Below, one piece after another: positions 8,680-16,979 of a stretch of DNA of 36,780 bases. Position numbers and translations under genes: made by a program. Below the pieces are notes generated by a model that saw only the letters and a list, made by a program, of their open reading frames with translations, was not told the origin of the DNA and made no database searches. Origin of the DNA: Blautia sp. (GTDB lineage: Bacteria; Bacillota; Clostridia; Lachnospirales; Lachnospiraceae); contig JAMPFM010000001.1 in the NCBI GenBank assembly GCA_023664455.1, forward strand, positions 359,766 through 396,545. Reading direction: 5' to 3'. Position 1 is the first letter of the stretch, and each line of letters begins with the position of its first letter.

Positions 8680-8743
8680 AGTCCTCTCCTCTTCTGAATC
8701 GCCGTTTACCGAATGCACAAGCGCATTCTTCCCATTAACACTC

Positions 8744-8769
8744 ATTATATCATAAATCTGCGATTTATG
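8744..8769 (-). promoter_or_regulatory. Proximal promoter P2 with an operator-like palindrome
   Basis: A perfect -10 TATAAT (minus strand, 8744-8749) abuts the inverted repeat CATAAATC-TGC-GATTTATG (8751-8769), which fills the spacer and reaches the -35 position. The -35 is poor, as expected for a factor-dependent or repressed promoter. A repressor at the palindrome would block polymerase directly. Confidence 0.5.
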
Positions 8770-8822
8770 ATCGGCATTCGCCGTTCGTCAAACATGCAAG
8801 CATGCTTTCCTCACTAACACTC

Positions 8823-8851
8823 ATTATATCTTAAAATCCATACTTTTCCAA
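8823..8851 (-). promoter_or_regulatory. Distal promoter P1 of the mutarotase/ABC operon
   Basis: TTGGAA (8846-8851) is followed after 17 bp by TATAAT (8823-8828), on the minus strand. The 16 bases including this -10 and the start region are repeated exactly around P2 (8736-8751 and 8815-8830). Confidence 0.6.
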
Positions 8852-8915
8852 GTGTTATCCTTGCGGATTCATGCAAAAGCATTCCCGGAAAACAATTGCC
8901 GGCTCAGTTGTCAGG

Positions 8916-9959
8916 CTACAGCCTTTCCTTCAACTCATGTCCCATAAGCAGCGTATCCGTATGATAACGATTCCGCGGCAGTTGACGGGACGCCATGTCA
9001 AGCTGTAAAGCCAATTCCTCCAAAGCACTGCGGAAAAAACGTATCCGCAGCCCTTCCCCTATCTGCATCGACTTGGATACACATAAAACCTCTGTATAAA
9101 CGACAACCGCCTGATTTCTCTTATCAATCACAAACTGCCCATCTTTTTGCAGGTATCCTTCTATCAAAATAAAAAGCCCTTCCGGCAGACTGTGAGAGCT
9201 ACTATCCTCTGTCTTGACGTGTCCTGCATCGCCATTCTCTGTCTTGGGCACTGCACCGTCAGACCCTGCTTCATCATGCCTTGCCCAGTCATACCCTTTT
9301 TGCTCCCACAACGGTTTCCCTTCCGCTATCTCTTCTTCCAGATAAACTGCCATCCCGAATTTCCATTCTGCGCCCAGCTTCTTATTTTGTTTTTCCCACT
9401 CCGCTACAAGCGCCTTGATTTCCGCAAACAGTCCGTTCACCGACTCCTGTACATTCTCATAGCACAGTGCGCTCATGCCCGTCATACGGCGCAGAAACAA
9501 ATCTGAATCTGCAGAGCACTCTACTTTTACCCCGTTATCCAGAAGATATTGCAAAAAGGCGGCGCTGTTTTGCATATGGTATTCAAGTTTACATAACCTC
9601 TTTCCCTGTAAATCATATGCATTCAGATAATTGCGGTTGCCACCGTTTCTTTCCAGCGCCGTCCGGCAATAGCCGATTCCATCCAATGAAAAAGCAGTTT
9701 TTTTGCCAAACCAGCTGGTATAGCAAAGTGAGTCATCTTCCACGATTAACTTCCTGTTTCTGGCATTCATACACATCCATATCCCGGCGCCAAAAATCAG
9801 GAACAGAAAAACCCCCGGATAAGACCATCTTTCCTGCCCGGCGGACACACTGGGATACCATAGCATCAAAATGCTAAGCACGATGCCAAGCAAAATTGTC
9901 CCAACTCCAATCCCCCAGGATACTTTCCCTTCACTTACCTTTATCCGTATCATATCCAT
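8916..9959 (-). CDS. Membrane protein of unknown function with a C-terminal soluble region
   Basis: About 347 aa. Two hydrophobic spans (about residues 15-35 and 48-63) are followed by a beta-rich stretch (KLIVEDDSLCYTSWFGKKTAFSL ...) that reads like the PH-type domains of bacterial membrane proteins. A charged helical segment with an acidic, repetitive linker (about 225-255) and a second mixed domain follow. I do not recognise the family. The frame begins with three nearby Met codons; the one at 9959 has AAAGGG at a proper distance, while the first at 9965 has it touching the ATG. Two near-identical 23-bp repeats lie just upstream and may regulate it. Confidence 0.7.
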   Translation of the reverse strand: MDMIRIKVSEGKVSWGIGVGTILLGIVLSILMLWYPSVSAGQERWSYPGVFLFLIFGAGIWMCMNARNRKLIVEDDSLCYTSWFGKKTAFSLDGIGYCRTALERNGGNRNYLNAYDLQGKRLCKLEYHMQNSAAFLQYLLDNGVKVECSADSDLFLRRMTGMSALCYENVQESVNGLFAEIKALVAEWEKQNKKLGAEWKFGMAVYLEEEIAEGKPLWEQKGYDWARHDEAGSDGAVPKTENGDAGHVKTEDSSSHSLPEGLFILIEGYLQKDGQFVIDKRNQAVVVYTEVLCVSKSMQIGEGLRIRFFRSALEELALQLDMASRQLPRNRYHTDTLLMGHELKERL

Positions 9960-10000
9960 AGCCATACCCTTTTCTCAACGTGCGAATTTATGTGCCTAAG

Positions 10001-10051
10001 ACATCTATGATGTCAGCGCAAATCCAATACATCTACGATGTCAGCACAAAT
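10001..10051. repeat. Two 23-bp direct repeats, each containing a palindrome
   Basis: 10001-10023 and 10029-10051 differ at only two bases and are spaced 28 bp apart centre to centre, close to three helical turns. Each contains ACATC-TAY-GATGT. They lie 40-90 bp upstream of the gene starting at 9959 and about 30 bp after the protease gene stop. Paired operator half-sites for a dimeric regulator are the simplest reading. Confidence 0.75.
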
Positions 10052-10083
10052 TTGTGGTTGAAAGAATGTAATTTATTCACACT

Positions 10084-10896
10084 TTAGTCCAGTACCTCAA
10101 TTTCCGCATAAGCTTCCAAAATGACGGGAAGGGGCACGCTTGCTGTCTCGCCATCCGTAGTCCCACCGGAAATCATGCCGATAAAATTTCCTTTCGCATC
10201 AAAAGTTCCTCCACCGGACATCCCCGGCAGCGCCTGTCCATAGCCATAAATCATATATTCTTCAAAAGCTTCGATATATTGCCACATATCCCCGATACTT
10301 CCCCGGTGAAAAGATACAAGCTCTTCCGAATCCCCTTCCACGACCGCTCCCACCAGAAAAACGTCGTCTTCCGGCTGCATCTGTTCATATGCTTTCATAT
10401 CCCAATGTACATAACGCATCTGTTCTAAGATTTCATAAGCAAATTCCCTACAATCTATCTCCAGAAAACCGATATCATAGTCTTTTGATATTCCCGCGAC
10501 CGTTGCAGTTGTATAGACATTATCCGGGAAATGCACATAACTTGCCTCACTATTCCAATATTCCAGTACATGCTTATTGGTAGCAATCACCATCCTATCC
10601 CCGGACATATCCCATATCACTCCGCTGCCATGAGCATTCCCCATCTGAATCCGCACCACACAATTTTTCACATTTTCATAAGCTTCCTCACAATTTTCTT
10701 CTTCCAGGATGGCGCTTTCCAGAAATCCCAGCGCTGCCATTCCTTCATAGATATCCTGCTGTGTCACAGTCTGAATCAAATGGGGCGGTAGCTCTTTTGC
10801 CAAAATTTCGCAAGGTCTTGCCATCATAAAGCATCCTAATACAAAAATGGGTAAAACTACCCAGGACAACTTATTCTGCCTCATAGAAATAACCAT
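10084..10896 (-). CDS. Secreted trypsin-like (S1-type) serine protease
   Basis: About 270 aa. A signal-anchor or signal peptide (LSWVVLPIFVLGCFMMA) leads a chymotrypsin-fold domain with the triad visible: His in IATNKHVL, Asp in KDYDIGFLEI, Ser in GMSGGGTF. GSGVIW ahead of the His is the usual S1C/HtrA-like opening. No PDZ domain follows, so it resembles short trypsin-like proteases rather than full HtrA. It should act outside the membrane. The first frame codon is TTG; the ATG at 10896, behind an AGGAAGGAG stretch, is preferred. It begins only 26 bp beyond the rnpB terminator hairpin with no promoter visible in that gap, so it may depend on read-through. Confidence 0.87.
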   Translation of the reverse strand: MVISMRQNKLSWVVLPIFVLGCFMMARPCEILAKELPPHLIQTVTQQDIYEGMAALGFLESAILEEENCEEAYENVKNCVVRIQMGNAHGSGVIWDMSGDRMVIATNKHVLEYWNSEASYVHFPDNVYTTATVAGISKDYDIGFLEIDCREFAYEILEQMRYVHWDMKAYEQMQPEDDVFLVGAVVEGDSEELVSFHRGSIGDMWQYIEAFEEYMIYGYGQALPGMSGGGTFDAKGNFIGMISGGTTDGETASVPLPVILEAYAEIEVLD

Positions 10897-10922
10897 GCTC
10901 CTTCCTATCAAAGCCAATCTGC

Positions 10923-10963
10923 AAGTAAAAATCTCCCCATATAGGAGAGATTTTTACTTTTTT
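10923..10963 (-). terminator. Terminator hairpin after rnpB
   Basis: A perfect 13-bp stem (10923-10935 with 10947-10959) has an 11-nt loop and A/T-rich arms, so T-tracts occur on either strand. It lies just past the 3' end of the RNase P RNA and ahead of the protease gene. Confidence 0.75.
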
Positions 10964-10970
10964 ATGCAAT

Positions 10971-11383
10971 CTAAGCAGAACGATAAGCCGGGTTATGTCG
11001 TGAATGGTCATCTATCTGGAATTACCGTTGCCGGTAATCTCTAGCGACCCACCTGAAAGCAGGCCGGGCAAGCCTGTCGCTTTCTGTCTGGTCTTGCTTC
11101 GGATGGGGTTTACACAGCCTTCTTTGTTACCAAAAAAGCGGTAGTCTCTTACACTGCCATTCCACCCTTACCTAATAGAATCTGTCAAAGCAGATTCTAC
11201 CAAGAATGCGCTGCATTCTTCCCTGTCAGACGAATCATGCGCCCACAGGGGGCGGTATCATTTCTGTTGCACTATCCTTGGAGTCGCCTCCACCGGACGT
11301 TATCCGGCATCCTGCCCTATGAAGCCCGGACTTTCCTCACCTGTCGTAACCGCCGGACAGGCGCGACCATTTATTCTACTTAG
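10971..11383 (-). ncRNA. rnpB: RNase P RNA, catalytic subunit
   Basis: About 413 nt. The universal core is clear on the minus strand: GAGGAAAGTCCGGGC near the 5' end, the region ending in GGTAAGGGTGGAA, GTAAGAGACTACCGC, and the 3' AACCCGGCTTAT. P1 can be drawn between CTAAGTAGAA (5' end, near 11383) and TTCTGCTTAG (near 10971), ten pairs, which sets the limits. The RNA processes tRNA 5' leaders with the RnpA protein. It is longer than usual because a variable arm carries two perfect hairpins in tandem (11176-11199 and 11202-11220); the second matches palindromes elsewhere in this window. Confidence 0.96.
11176..11220. repeat. Two tandem palindromes inside rnpB
   Basis: TAGAATCTG pairs with CAGATTCTA over a 6-nt loop (11176-11199). 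AAGAATGC pairs with GCATTCTT over a 3-nt loop (11202-11220). The second is the same palindrome, apart from its loop, as the one at 19112-19130. Confidence 0.8.
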
Positions 11384-11392
11384 CTTCCATAC

Positions 11393-11513
11393 TGTACACA
11401 TAATTCTGTTCACATAATTTTTGTTTGCATAATTTCTGCTTGCATTGTTCTTGCTTGCATCGTTCCTATTTACATCCTTCTTGCTTCACATGGTTTTTAG
11501 TTTACATAACTTC
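11393..11513. repeat. Array of eight degenerate 15-bp tandem repeats upstream of rnpB
   Basis: Read on the minus strand the units follow the pattern AGAANNATGNAARCA, for example ggaacgATGCAAGCA, agaacaATGCAAGCA, gaaattATGCAAACA and aaaattATGTGAACA. Central units are exactly 15 bp, with 14-16 bp at the ends. The array fills the gap between the kinase stop and the rnpB 5' end, so it covers the rnpB promoter region. No CRISPR-like spacers are present. Confidence 0.8.
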
Positions 11514-11523
11514 TGCATGTGCT

Positions 11524-13176
11524 TTATTCAAAACAGCTTCCGCCCACAAATTCCCTGCAAAGAGAATTGTTTGGCAGCGTCTCACTGCTGACGCCTAAGA
11601 AATATTCCAGAAACTTTAACAGCCGCTTCGCCTCATAATATTCCGGCTCTCCTTTATCAATACTGAATAAAAGAGGCTCCGCATACTGCTTTAACACGGC
11701 AAGCTCATAAATCAGCGCGGAATTGAACATCGCATCCGCCTGTTCCTGGAAAGGGAAAATATATTTTTCCTCTCCCCGCCTGACAGACTGCCACATCTCA
11801 ATCGTTCTCTTGGCGCTGGCGCCCCTCGTTCTGGCGTCCCTGACCAGACGGCGCAACAATCTGCTATCCGTGGTAGGAATCCGGTTGTGTTCATCTACAT
11901 TTAGACAGGTCAGGGCGCTGATATAGATTTTATATTTACATTCTGCCGGAAGGGAATAGGACATTTTTTCATTCAGTCCGTGGATTCCTTCGATGACCAG
12001 AATATCTTCTTCCCCAAGCGTCGTCACTTTCCCATTATACTCTCTTCTGCCTGTTTTAAAGTTAAAGGTTGGCAGCTCCACCGTTTCCCCTGCCAGAAGC
12101 GCCTTCATATCCTGATTGAACTGTTCCACGTCCAAAGCTTCTATACATTCAAAATCGGGATTACCGTCTTCATCCCGTGGGGTGCTATCATGGTTTACAT
12201 AATAATTATCCAATCCAATCGGATGAGGTCTTAACCCATATGTCCTCAGTTGTATCGACAAGCGATGGGCAAAAGTGGTTTTCCCGGAAGAAGAAGGTCC
12301 CGCTATCATGACGAACTTGACGCCTTCCCTTCTGGCAATGTCTCTGGCAATCTCACCGATTCTTCGCTCCTGCAGCGCCTCCTGCACCAGAATCATATCC
12401 GCAATGTTGCCTTCGCAAATCTTATCGTTTAAGTCTCCCACTGTATCAATCCCAATCTGCTCGCCCCATCTGCAGGTCTGTAACAGCGTCTGGAACAATT
12501 TCTGTCTCGGCTCAAATACCGGCAGCTTATCCGGCGCATCCTGCTCAGGCAGCAGCAGAATCATGCCATCTTCATATTCCAGTAAATCAAAACATTCGAT
12601 ATATCCCGTACTCGGCAGCATAAAGCCATAATAATAATCAAAATAATCGCCCATACAATATACGTTAATCGTAGAACTTCTCCGATAACGGAACAGCTTC
12701 ACTTTATCCATCATATGGTATTTTTCAAACAAGGCAAGGGCTTCTTCCACCGGATAAGCCTTCTTGGTAATCGACAAATCCGCATCTACCAACTCCTGCA
12801 TTCTTTGCTTAATCTGCGCAATCTGTTTGCTATCCAGAGAAAAACCATCTTTTAACCGGCAATAATATCCGGCGCCTATTGCAAACTCTACTTTCACAGC
12901 CGCTGCCACTTCAAATCCCGCCACATCTTTGATTGCCTTCATTAACAGCATGATTGCAGAACGCACATAAGTCTTATGTCCGATGGCGTCCCCATAAGTG
13001 GCAAAACCCAGTTCACAATCTCTGTCAACCCGTTTCATCAGTTCCTTAATTTTCCCATCCACAAATACTAATGCTATAGGCTCCCGGTAAAGATGCTGGT
13101 ACTCCTTGGCTATGATTTCATATTTGATGCCTTCTTCATAGAGCTTCTCTTCCCCGTTTATTCTGATTCTTACCAT
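11524..13176 (-). CDS. TGS-domain protein fused to a uridine kinase-like domain
   Basis: About 550 aa. Residues 1-60 form a TGS-like domain (VRIRINGEEKLYEEGIKYEI). The next region (about 70-230) resembles the second additional domain of threonyl-tRNA synthetase. From about residue 280 a uridine/phosphoribulokinase-type P-loop kinase follows: Walker A AGPSSSGKTTFAHRL, then GLDNYYVNHDSTP and VIEGIHGLN. Kinases of this class phosphorylate uridine/cytidine or a related nucleoside; the exact substrate of TGS fusions is not established. The start at 13176 has AGGGTGA upstream and leaves a 31-bp gap to trmK; the longer frame runs back into trmK. It closes the dgt-dnaG-rpoD-trmK operon, a place often held by a Nif3-family gene in related Firmicutes. 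Confidence 0.88.
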   Translation of the reverse strand: MVRIRINGEEKLYEEGIKYEIIAKEYQHLYREPIALVFVDGKIKELMKRVDRDCELGFATYGDAIGHKTYVRSAIMLLMKAIKDVAGFEVAAAVKVEFAIGAGYYCRLKDGFSLDSKQIAQIKQRMQELVDADLSITKKAYPVEEALALFEKYHMMDKVKLFRYRRSSTINVYCMGDYFDYYYGFMLPSTGYIECFDLLEYEDGMILLLPEQDAPDKLPVFEPRQKLFQTLLQTCRWGEQIGIDTVGDLNDKICEGNIADMILVQEALQERRIGEIARDIARREGVKFVMIAGPSSSGKTTFAHRLSIQLRTYGLRPHPIGLDNYYVNHDSTPRDEDGNPDFECIEALDVEQFNQDMKALLAGETVELPTFNFKTGRREYNGKVTTLGEEDILVIEGIHGLNEKMSYSLPAECKYKIYISALTCLNVDEHNRIPTTDSRLLRRLVRDARTRGASAKRTIEMWQSVRRGEEKYIFPFQEQADAMFNSALIYELAVLKQYAEPLLFSIDKGEPEYYEAKRLLKFLEYFLGVSSETLPNNSLCREFVGGSCFE

Positions 13177-13207
13177 ACCAATCACCCTGCCCCTCTCTTT
13201 TCTCTGA

Positions 13208-13969
13208 CTAAGTTTTCTCGTATCCGTAAATGTCTTGCAGAACCCGCAGACAATCCTGCCTCTGTATTTCTTTCTCCTGGTACCGCTCAAGCCGCCCTGC
13301 ATCTTCCAGACCGCTCGTCTCAAGCTGCTTTAGAATCTCTTCGCAGATATGCGCCTCCCGCTGGATATAACGACACAATACCGGATGTTTTTCCCATAAA
13401 AGATGCGGTCCATAGCGGTCTTCCATCCGTTGATACCATAATACTTCTTTACTCTCCCCATAGGGTAGACTTTTCTTTTTCCCCTTAACAGCTTTCATCA
13501 TTGGATAAAATTTTCCGTCTTCCTCTATCATATTCTCTTCTACAAGCGAATATCCCTGTCCCCTTAGGAAATGGCGAAACTGCTCTATCTCTGACTGAGG
13601 CTGTAGAATCAGTTCCTGGAAAGACTCCGTTTTGTCCTTATCCGCTTCCAGAATCCGCTGCATCAGTCTGCCGCCCATGCCGGCGCAGATAAAAGAATCC
13701 GCCTCCCCGCACCGATAAGCATAGAGTCCATCCGAAAGTCTCGTTTCTATGTATGCTTCCAGGCGATACGCTTTTATATGTTCCCTCGCCTGTTCTAACG
13801 GTCCTTCTCTAACGTCCAGGGCAAGCGCTTTCGGACTAATCCCCTCTAAAATCAGATAAATTGGCACGAAACCGTGGTCGCACCCCACATCGCAGACGCG
13901 GTTTCCCCTCGTTACCAGACCAGCCGCTGCCTTTAATCTTTGGGAAAGGACTATCTTCTCTCTCATCAA
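13208..13969 (-). CDS. trmK: tRNA (adenine-N1)-methyltransferase for A22
   Basis: 253 aa, the family's normal length. It is a Rossmann-fold SAM-dependent enzyme that makes m1A at tRNA position 22. The SAM site is [16 protein letters not shown] near residues 24-39, and the family block [15 protein letters not shown] lies in the middle, followed by [17 protein letters not shown]. The start codon overlaps the rpoD stop (ATGA), so translation is coupled to the sigma factor. The C-terminal coiled-coil region (about 190-253) is charged, as usual. Confidence 0.93.
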   Translation of the reverse strand: MMREKIVLSQRLKAAAGLVTRGNRVCDVGCDHGFVPIYLILEGISPKALALDVREGPLEQAREHIKAYRLEAYIETRLSDGLYAYRCGEADSFICAGMGGRLMQRILEADKDKTESFQELILQPQSEIEQFRHFLRGQGYSLVEENMIEEDGKFYPMMKAVKGKKKSLPYGESKEVLWYQRMEDRYGPHLLWEKHPVLCRYIQREAHICEEILKQLETSGLEDAGRLERYQEKEIQRQDCLRVLQDIYGYEKT

Positions 13970-15090
13970 TCCAGATAATCCTTTAACTTGCGACTCCTGC
14001 TCGGATGGCGCAGCTTCCTAAGCGCCTTCGCCTCAATCTGACGGATACGCTCACGGGTAACGCTAAACTCTTTTCCGACTTCCTCAAGCGTTCTGGCGCG
14101 TCCGTCGTCCAGACCGAAACGCAGCCGCAGCACTTTCTGTTCTCTTTCCGTTAAAGTGCCAAGCACTTCGACCAACTGCTCTTTTAACAGGGTAAAAGCG
14201 GCGGCGTCCGCCGGCACCGGCACATTATCATCCTGAATAAAATCGCCCAGATGGCTGTCTTCCTCTTCCCCAATCGGCGTCTCTAAAGAAACCGGCTCCT
14301 GGGATATCTTCAAGATTTCCCGTACCCTTTCCACCGGCATATTCATTTCCTCGGCAATTTCCTCCGGGGTTGGTTCTCTTCCAAGCTCCTGTAATAACTG
14401 CCTGCTTACCCGGATTAATTTATTGATGGTTTCTACCATATGCACCGGAATACGGATGGTCCGCGCCTGATCCGCAATCGCCCTTGTAATCGCCTGACGA
14501 ATCCACCATGTCGCATAGGTAGAAAATTTATAGCCCTTGCGGTAATCAAATTTTTCGACTGCCTTAATCAGACCCAGATTTCCTTCCTGAATCAAATCCA
14601 GAAAGAGCATTCCGCGCCCTACATATCTTTTCGCAATGCTGACCACAAGACGGAGATTGGCTTCTGCAAGACGCTTCTTGGCTTCCTCATCGCCCATTTC
14701 CATCTTCTGGGCAAGCTCTATCTCTTCCTCTGCGCTAAGCAGCGGCACTTTCCCAATTTCCTTCAGATACATTCTGACCGGGTCTTCAATGCTGACGCCG
14801 TCCGGTACGGACAAGTCGATATTCTCCACATCGACTTCATCCTCCTCCGTCAGAATGATTTCCTCATCATCTACCTCGTCTGTCTCGATAATCCGCAGGA
14901 CATCTACGTTATTTTGCTCCAATGTTTCCAGAATTTTATCAAACTGCTCCTCTTCCAGTGATAAATCATGAAAAAAGTCGCTGATTTCCTGATATTCCAG
15001 AACATTCTTTTTCTTCTTAGCAATATTTAAGAGTTCGTTAAGACGCTCTTCAAACTTTGCCTGTACATTTTCGTCCATTCCTTGGCCCAT
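13966..15090 (-). CDS. rpoD: RNA polymerase primary sigma factor
   Basis: 374 aa, matching SigA of Firmicutes. An acidic region 1.1 covers about 1-90. Region 1.2/2 contains [17 protein letters not shown] and the near-invariant -10 recognition block [22 protein letters not shown]. Region 3 is [16 protein letters not shown], and region 4 holds [15 protein letters not shown] and the -35-binding helix [29 protein letters not shown]. It directs transcription of housekeeping genes. A second in-frame ATG at 15078 is possible; spacing to the purine-rich AAAAGGAAGG is imperfect for both. It sits between dnaG and trmK, the conserved macromolecular-synthesis order. Confidence 0.97.
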   Translation of the reverse strand: MGQGMDENVQAKFEERLNELLNIAKKKKNVLEYQEISDFFHDLSLEEEQFDKILETLEQNNVDVLRIIETDEVDDEEIILTEEDEVDVENIDLSVPDGVSIEDPVRMYLKEIGKVPLLSAEEEIELAQKMEMGDEEAKKRLAEANLRLVVSIAKRYVGRGMLFLDLIQEGNLGLIKAVEKFDYRKGYKFSTYATWWIRQAITRAIADQARTIRIPVHMVETINKLIRVSRQLLQELGREPTPEEIAEEMNMPVERVREILKISQEPVSLETPIGEEEDSHLGDFIQDDNVPVPADAAAFTLLKEQLVEVLGTLTEREQKVLRLRFGLDDGRARTLEEVGKEFSVTRERIRQIEAKALRKLRHPSRSRKLKDYLD

Positions 15091-15131
15091 CCTTCCTTTT
15101 CCGGGTTAAGCATTTGCGATTATTTTTGCCT

Positions 15132-16904
15132 TTAATGCAGGGAAATATGCGTTTTGCTAAGTTCTTCCAGCGCTTTTTTCGCTGAGATCACTTGATTTAG
15201 CGCATTGACATCCGCTCCCATCCTGCCGGAATAATATTCAAAACTATTCTTTTTCACCGTATAAATAATATCATGCAGCACTTTTTCCCGCTCCGCGTCC
15301 GTTTCCATCTCCTGTAATCTGGTATTAAATAACGCCGCCACTTCCCGCTGCTCTTCCTCATCCTGAAACATATTTACCAAGGACGCCGGATTGAAAATCC
15401 CCTGCTCCATATCTTCAAAAAGCCGTCCTGCAACTTTCTGATATAACTCCTCGGTAAAGTCTTCCACTTGGATATACTTTTTAATCTCTTGATATAGAGA
15501 CGGTTCTTCCGTTATCCATGTCAACAGCAGTCTTTGTGACTTTTTGACATTTTCCTCTGGAATATTCTTACGCGCCGTCGTGGGTTTCGGTCTTTCCACC
15601 GGCTTGATGTATCCAGTCTGCGCCGCATAAGATGCCGTCAGCTTCCGCAAATTTTCTAACCCGATACGATACTTGTCCGCCACGGCTTCCATATAATTTT
15701 CACGTTCTACCGCTTCTTCAAAGGTACAGAGCTTCTTGGCGATTTCCCTGTAAAATCTGGTTTTGGCATCCGGGTCGCCCAAGTCATAATCCCTTTCTAG
15801 AATCCGCAGCTCAAAGAAAAAGCTATTTTCCGCCTGGTCGATTCTTTCCTGGAAAGCCTCTGCGCCATTTGCCTTAATAAACTCATCCGGGTCCTTTGCC
15901 GGCGACATATTCACGACTCTGCCCCGCAGTCCGCTCTCTTTCAGAATATGAATCGCCCGCAGCGCGGCATTGACGCCCGCGCCGTCGCTATCGTAAGCAA
16001 GCAATACTTCCTGCGTATAACGCCGCAGCAGATTCGCCTGTCCCGCCGTAAACGCAGTGCCAAGCGACGCCGCCGCCTGGGTAAAGCCCGCCTGATGCAT
16101 GGCGATGACGTCCATATAGCCTTCACATAAAATAATATTATTCTTTCTCGACGTCCTGGCAAAATTCAGCCCGTAGAGATTCCTGCCCTTATCAAAAATC
16201 AAAGTTTCCGGGGAATTTAGATATTTCGGCTCCCCGCTTCCCATCACCCTGCCGCCGAATCCGATGACTTTGTGATTGATATCCTGAATCGGAAACATGA
16301 CGCGGTTCCAGAATTTATCGCGCATTCCCCGCTTTTCATCAAAGCTGGCAAGCCCGGCTTCCTGAATCAATTCATCTGGATACCCTTTCGAGCGCAGATA
16401 TCCTGTCAGCTCATTGTTGGTAACGCCGGCAAAACCCAGACCAAATTTTTTCATGGTCTCGTCGCTTAACTGTCTGCCCGATAAATACTGATAGCCGATG
16501 TTTCCTTTCGGCGTGCGCAGGACATAATAGAAATATTTCGCCGCTTCCCTGCTCACTTCTAAAAGTTTCGCCCTTTTACTTTCCCGTTTCTTAACTTCCT
16601 CAGAATACTCCATCTCAGGCAGCGCCACGCCTGCGCGGTCCGCCAGCTCTTTGACCGCTTCTTGGAAGGAGCAGTTCTCATAAGCCATCAGAAATGTATA
16701 GACATTGCCGCCCGCCCCGCAGCCGAAACAATAATACATCTGCTTATCCGGCGAGACGGAAAAAGACGGGGACTTCTCACTATGAAAAGGGCAAAGCCCG
16801 AAATAACTGCTGCCCTTCTTCTGTATACGGACATATCCGGAAATCACGTCTACAATATCATTTTTCGCCCTTACTTCCTCTATCAATTCATCCGGATAAT
16901 ACAT
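15132..16904 (-). CDS. dnaG: DNA primase
   Basis: 590 aa. The N-terminal zinc-binding domain has Cys38, His41, Cys59 and Cys62 (CPFH ... YYCFGCGAGG). The RNA polymerase core follows, with KFWNRVMFPI and GFGGR, then the TOPRIM motifs: EGYMDVIAMHQAG with the catalytic Glu, and AYDSDGAG. The C-terminal part (about 430-590) is the helicase-binding region. It makes RNA primers at the replication fork. The start has AAAGGAG 4 bp upstream. It lies 75 bp after dgt and 41 bp before rpoD in one operon. Confidence 0.96.
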   Translation of the reverse strand: MYYPDELIEEVRAKNDIVDVISGYVRIQKKGSSYFGLCPFHSEKSPSFSVSPDKQMYYCFGCGAGGNVYTFLMAYENCSFQEAVKELADRAGVALPEMEYSEEVKKRESKRAKLLEVSREAAKYFYYVLRTPKGNIGYQYLSGRQLSDETMKKFGLGFAGVTNNELTGYLRSKGYPDELIQEAGLASFDEKRGMRDKFWNRVMFPIQDINHKVIGFGGRVMGSGEPKYLNSPETLIFDKGRNLYGLNFARTSRKNNIILCEGYMDVIAMHQAGFTQAAASLGTAFTAGQANLLRRYTQEVLLAYDSDGAGVNAALRAIHILKESGLRGRVVNMSPAKDPDEFIKANGAEAFQERIDQAENSFFFELRILERDYDLGDPDAKTRFYREIAKKLCTFEEAVERENYMEAVADKYRIGLENLRKLTASYAAQTGYIKPVERPKPTTARKNIPEENVKKSQRLLLTWITEEPSLYQEIKKYIQVEDFTEELYQKVAGRLFEDMEQGIFNPASLVNMFQDEEEQREVAALFNTRLQEMETDAEREKVLHDIIYTVKKNSFEYYSGRMGADVNALNQVISAKKALEELSKTHISLH

Positions 16905-16979
16905 AATACTCCTTTAACACCTCAATCCCATTGGCCGAAATCTTCCGTATCCTCACGATTTCTATCCCCATGATTTCAC

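Noticed and set aside
11393-11513. Possible CRISPR array
   Set aside because: Units are 15 bp, degenerate and contiguous without unique spacers, and no cas gene is present.
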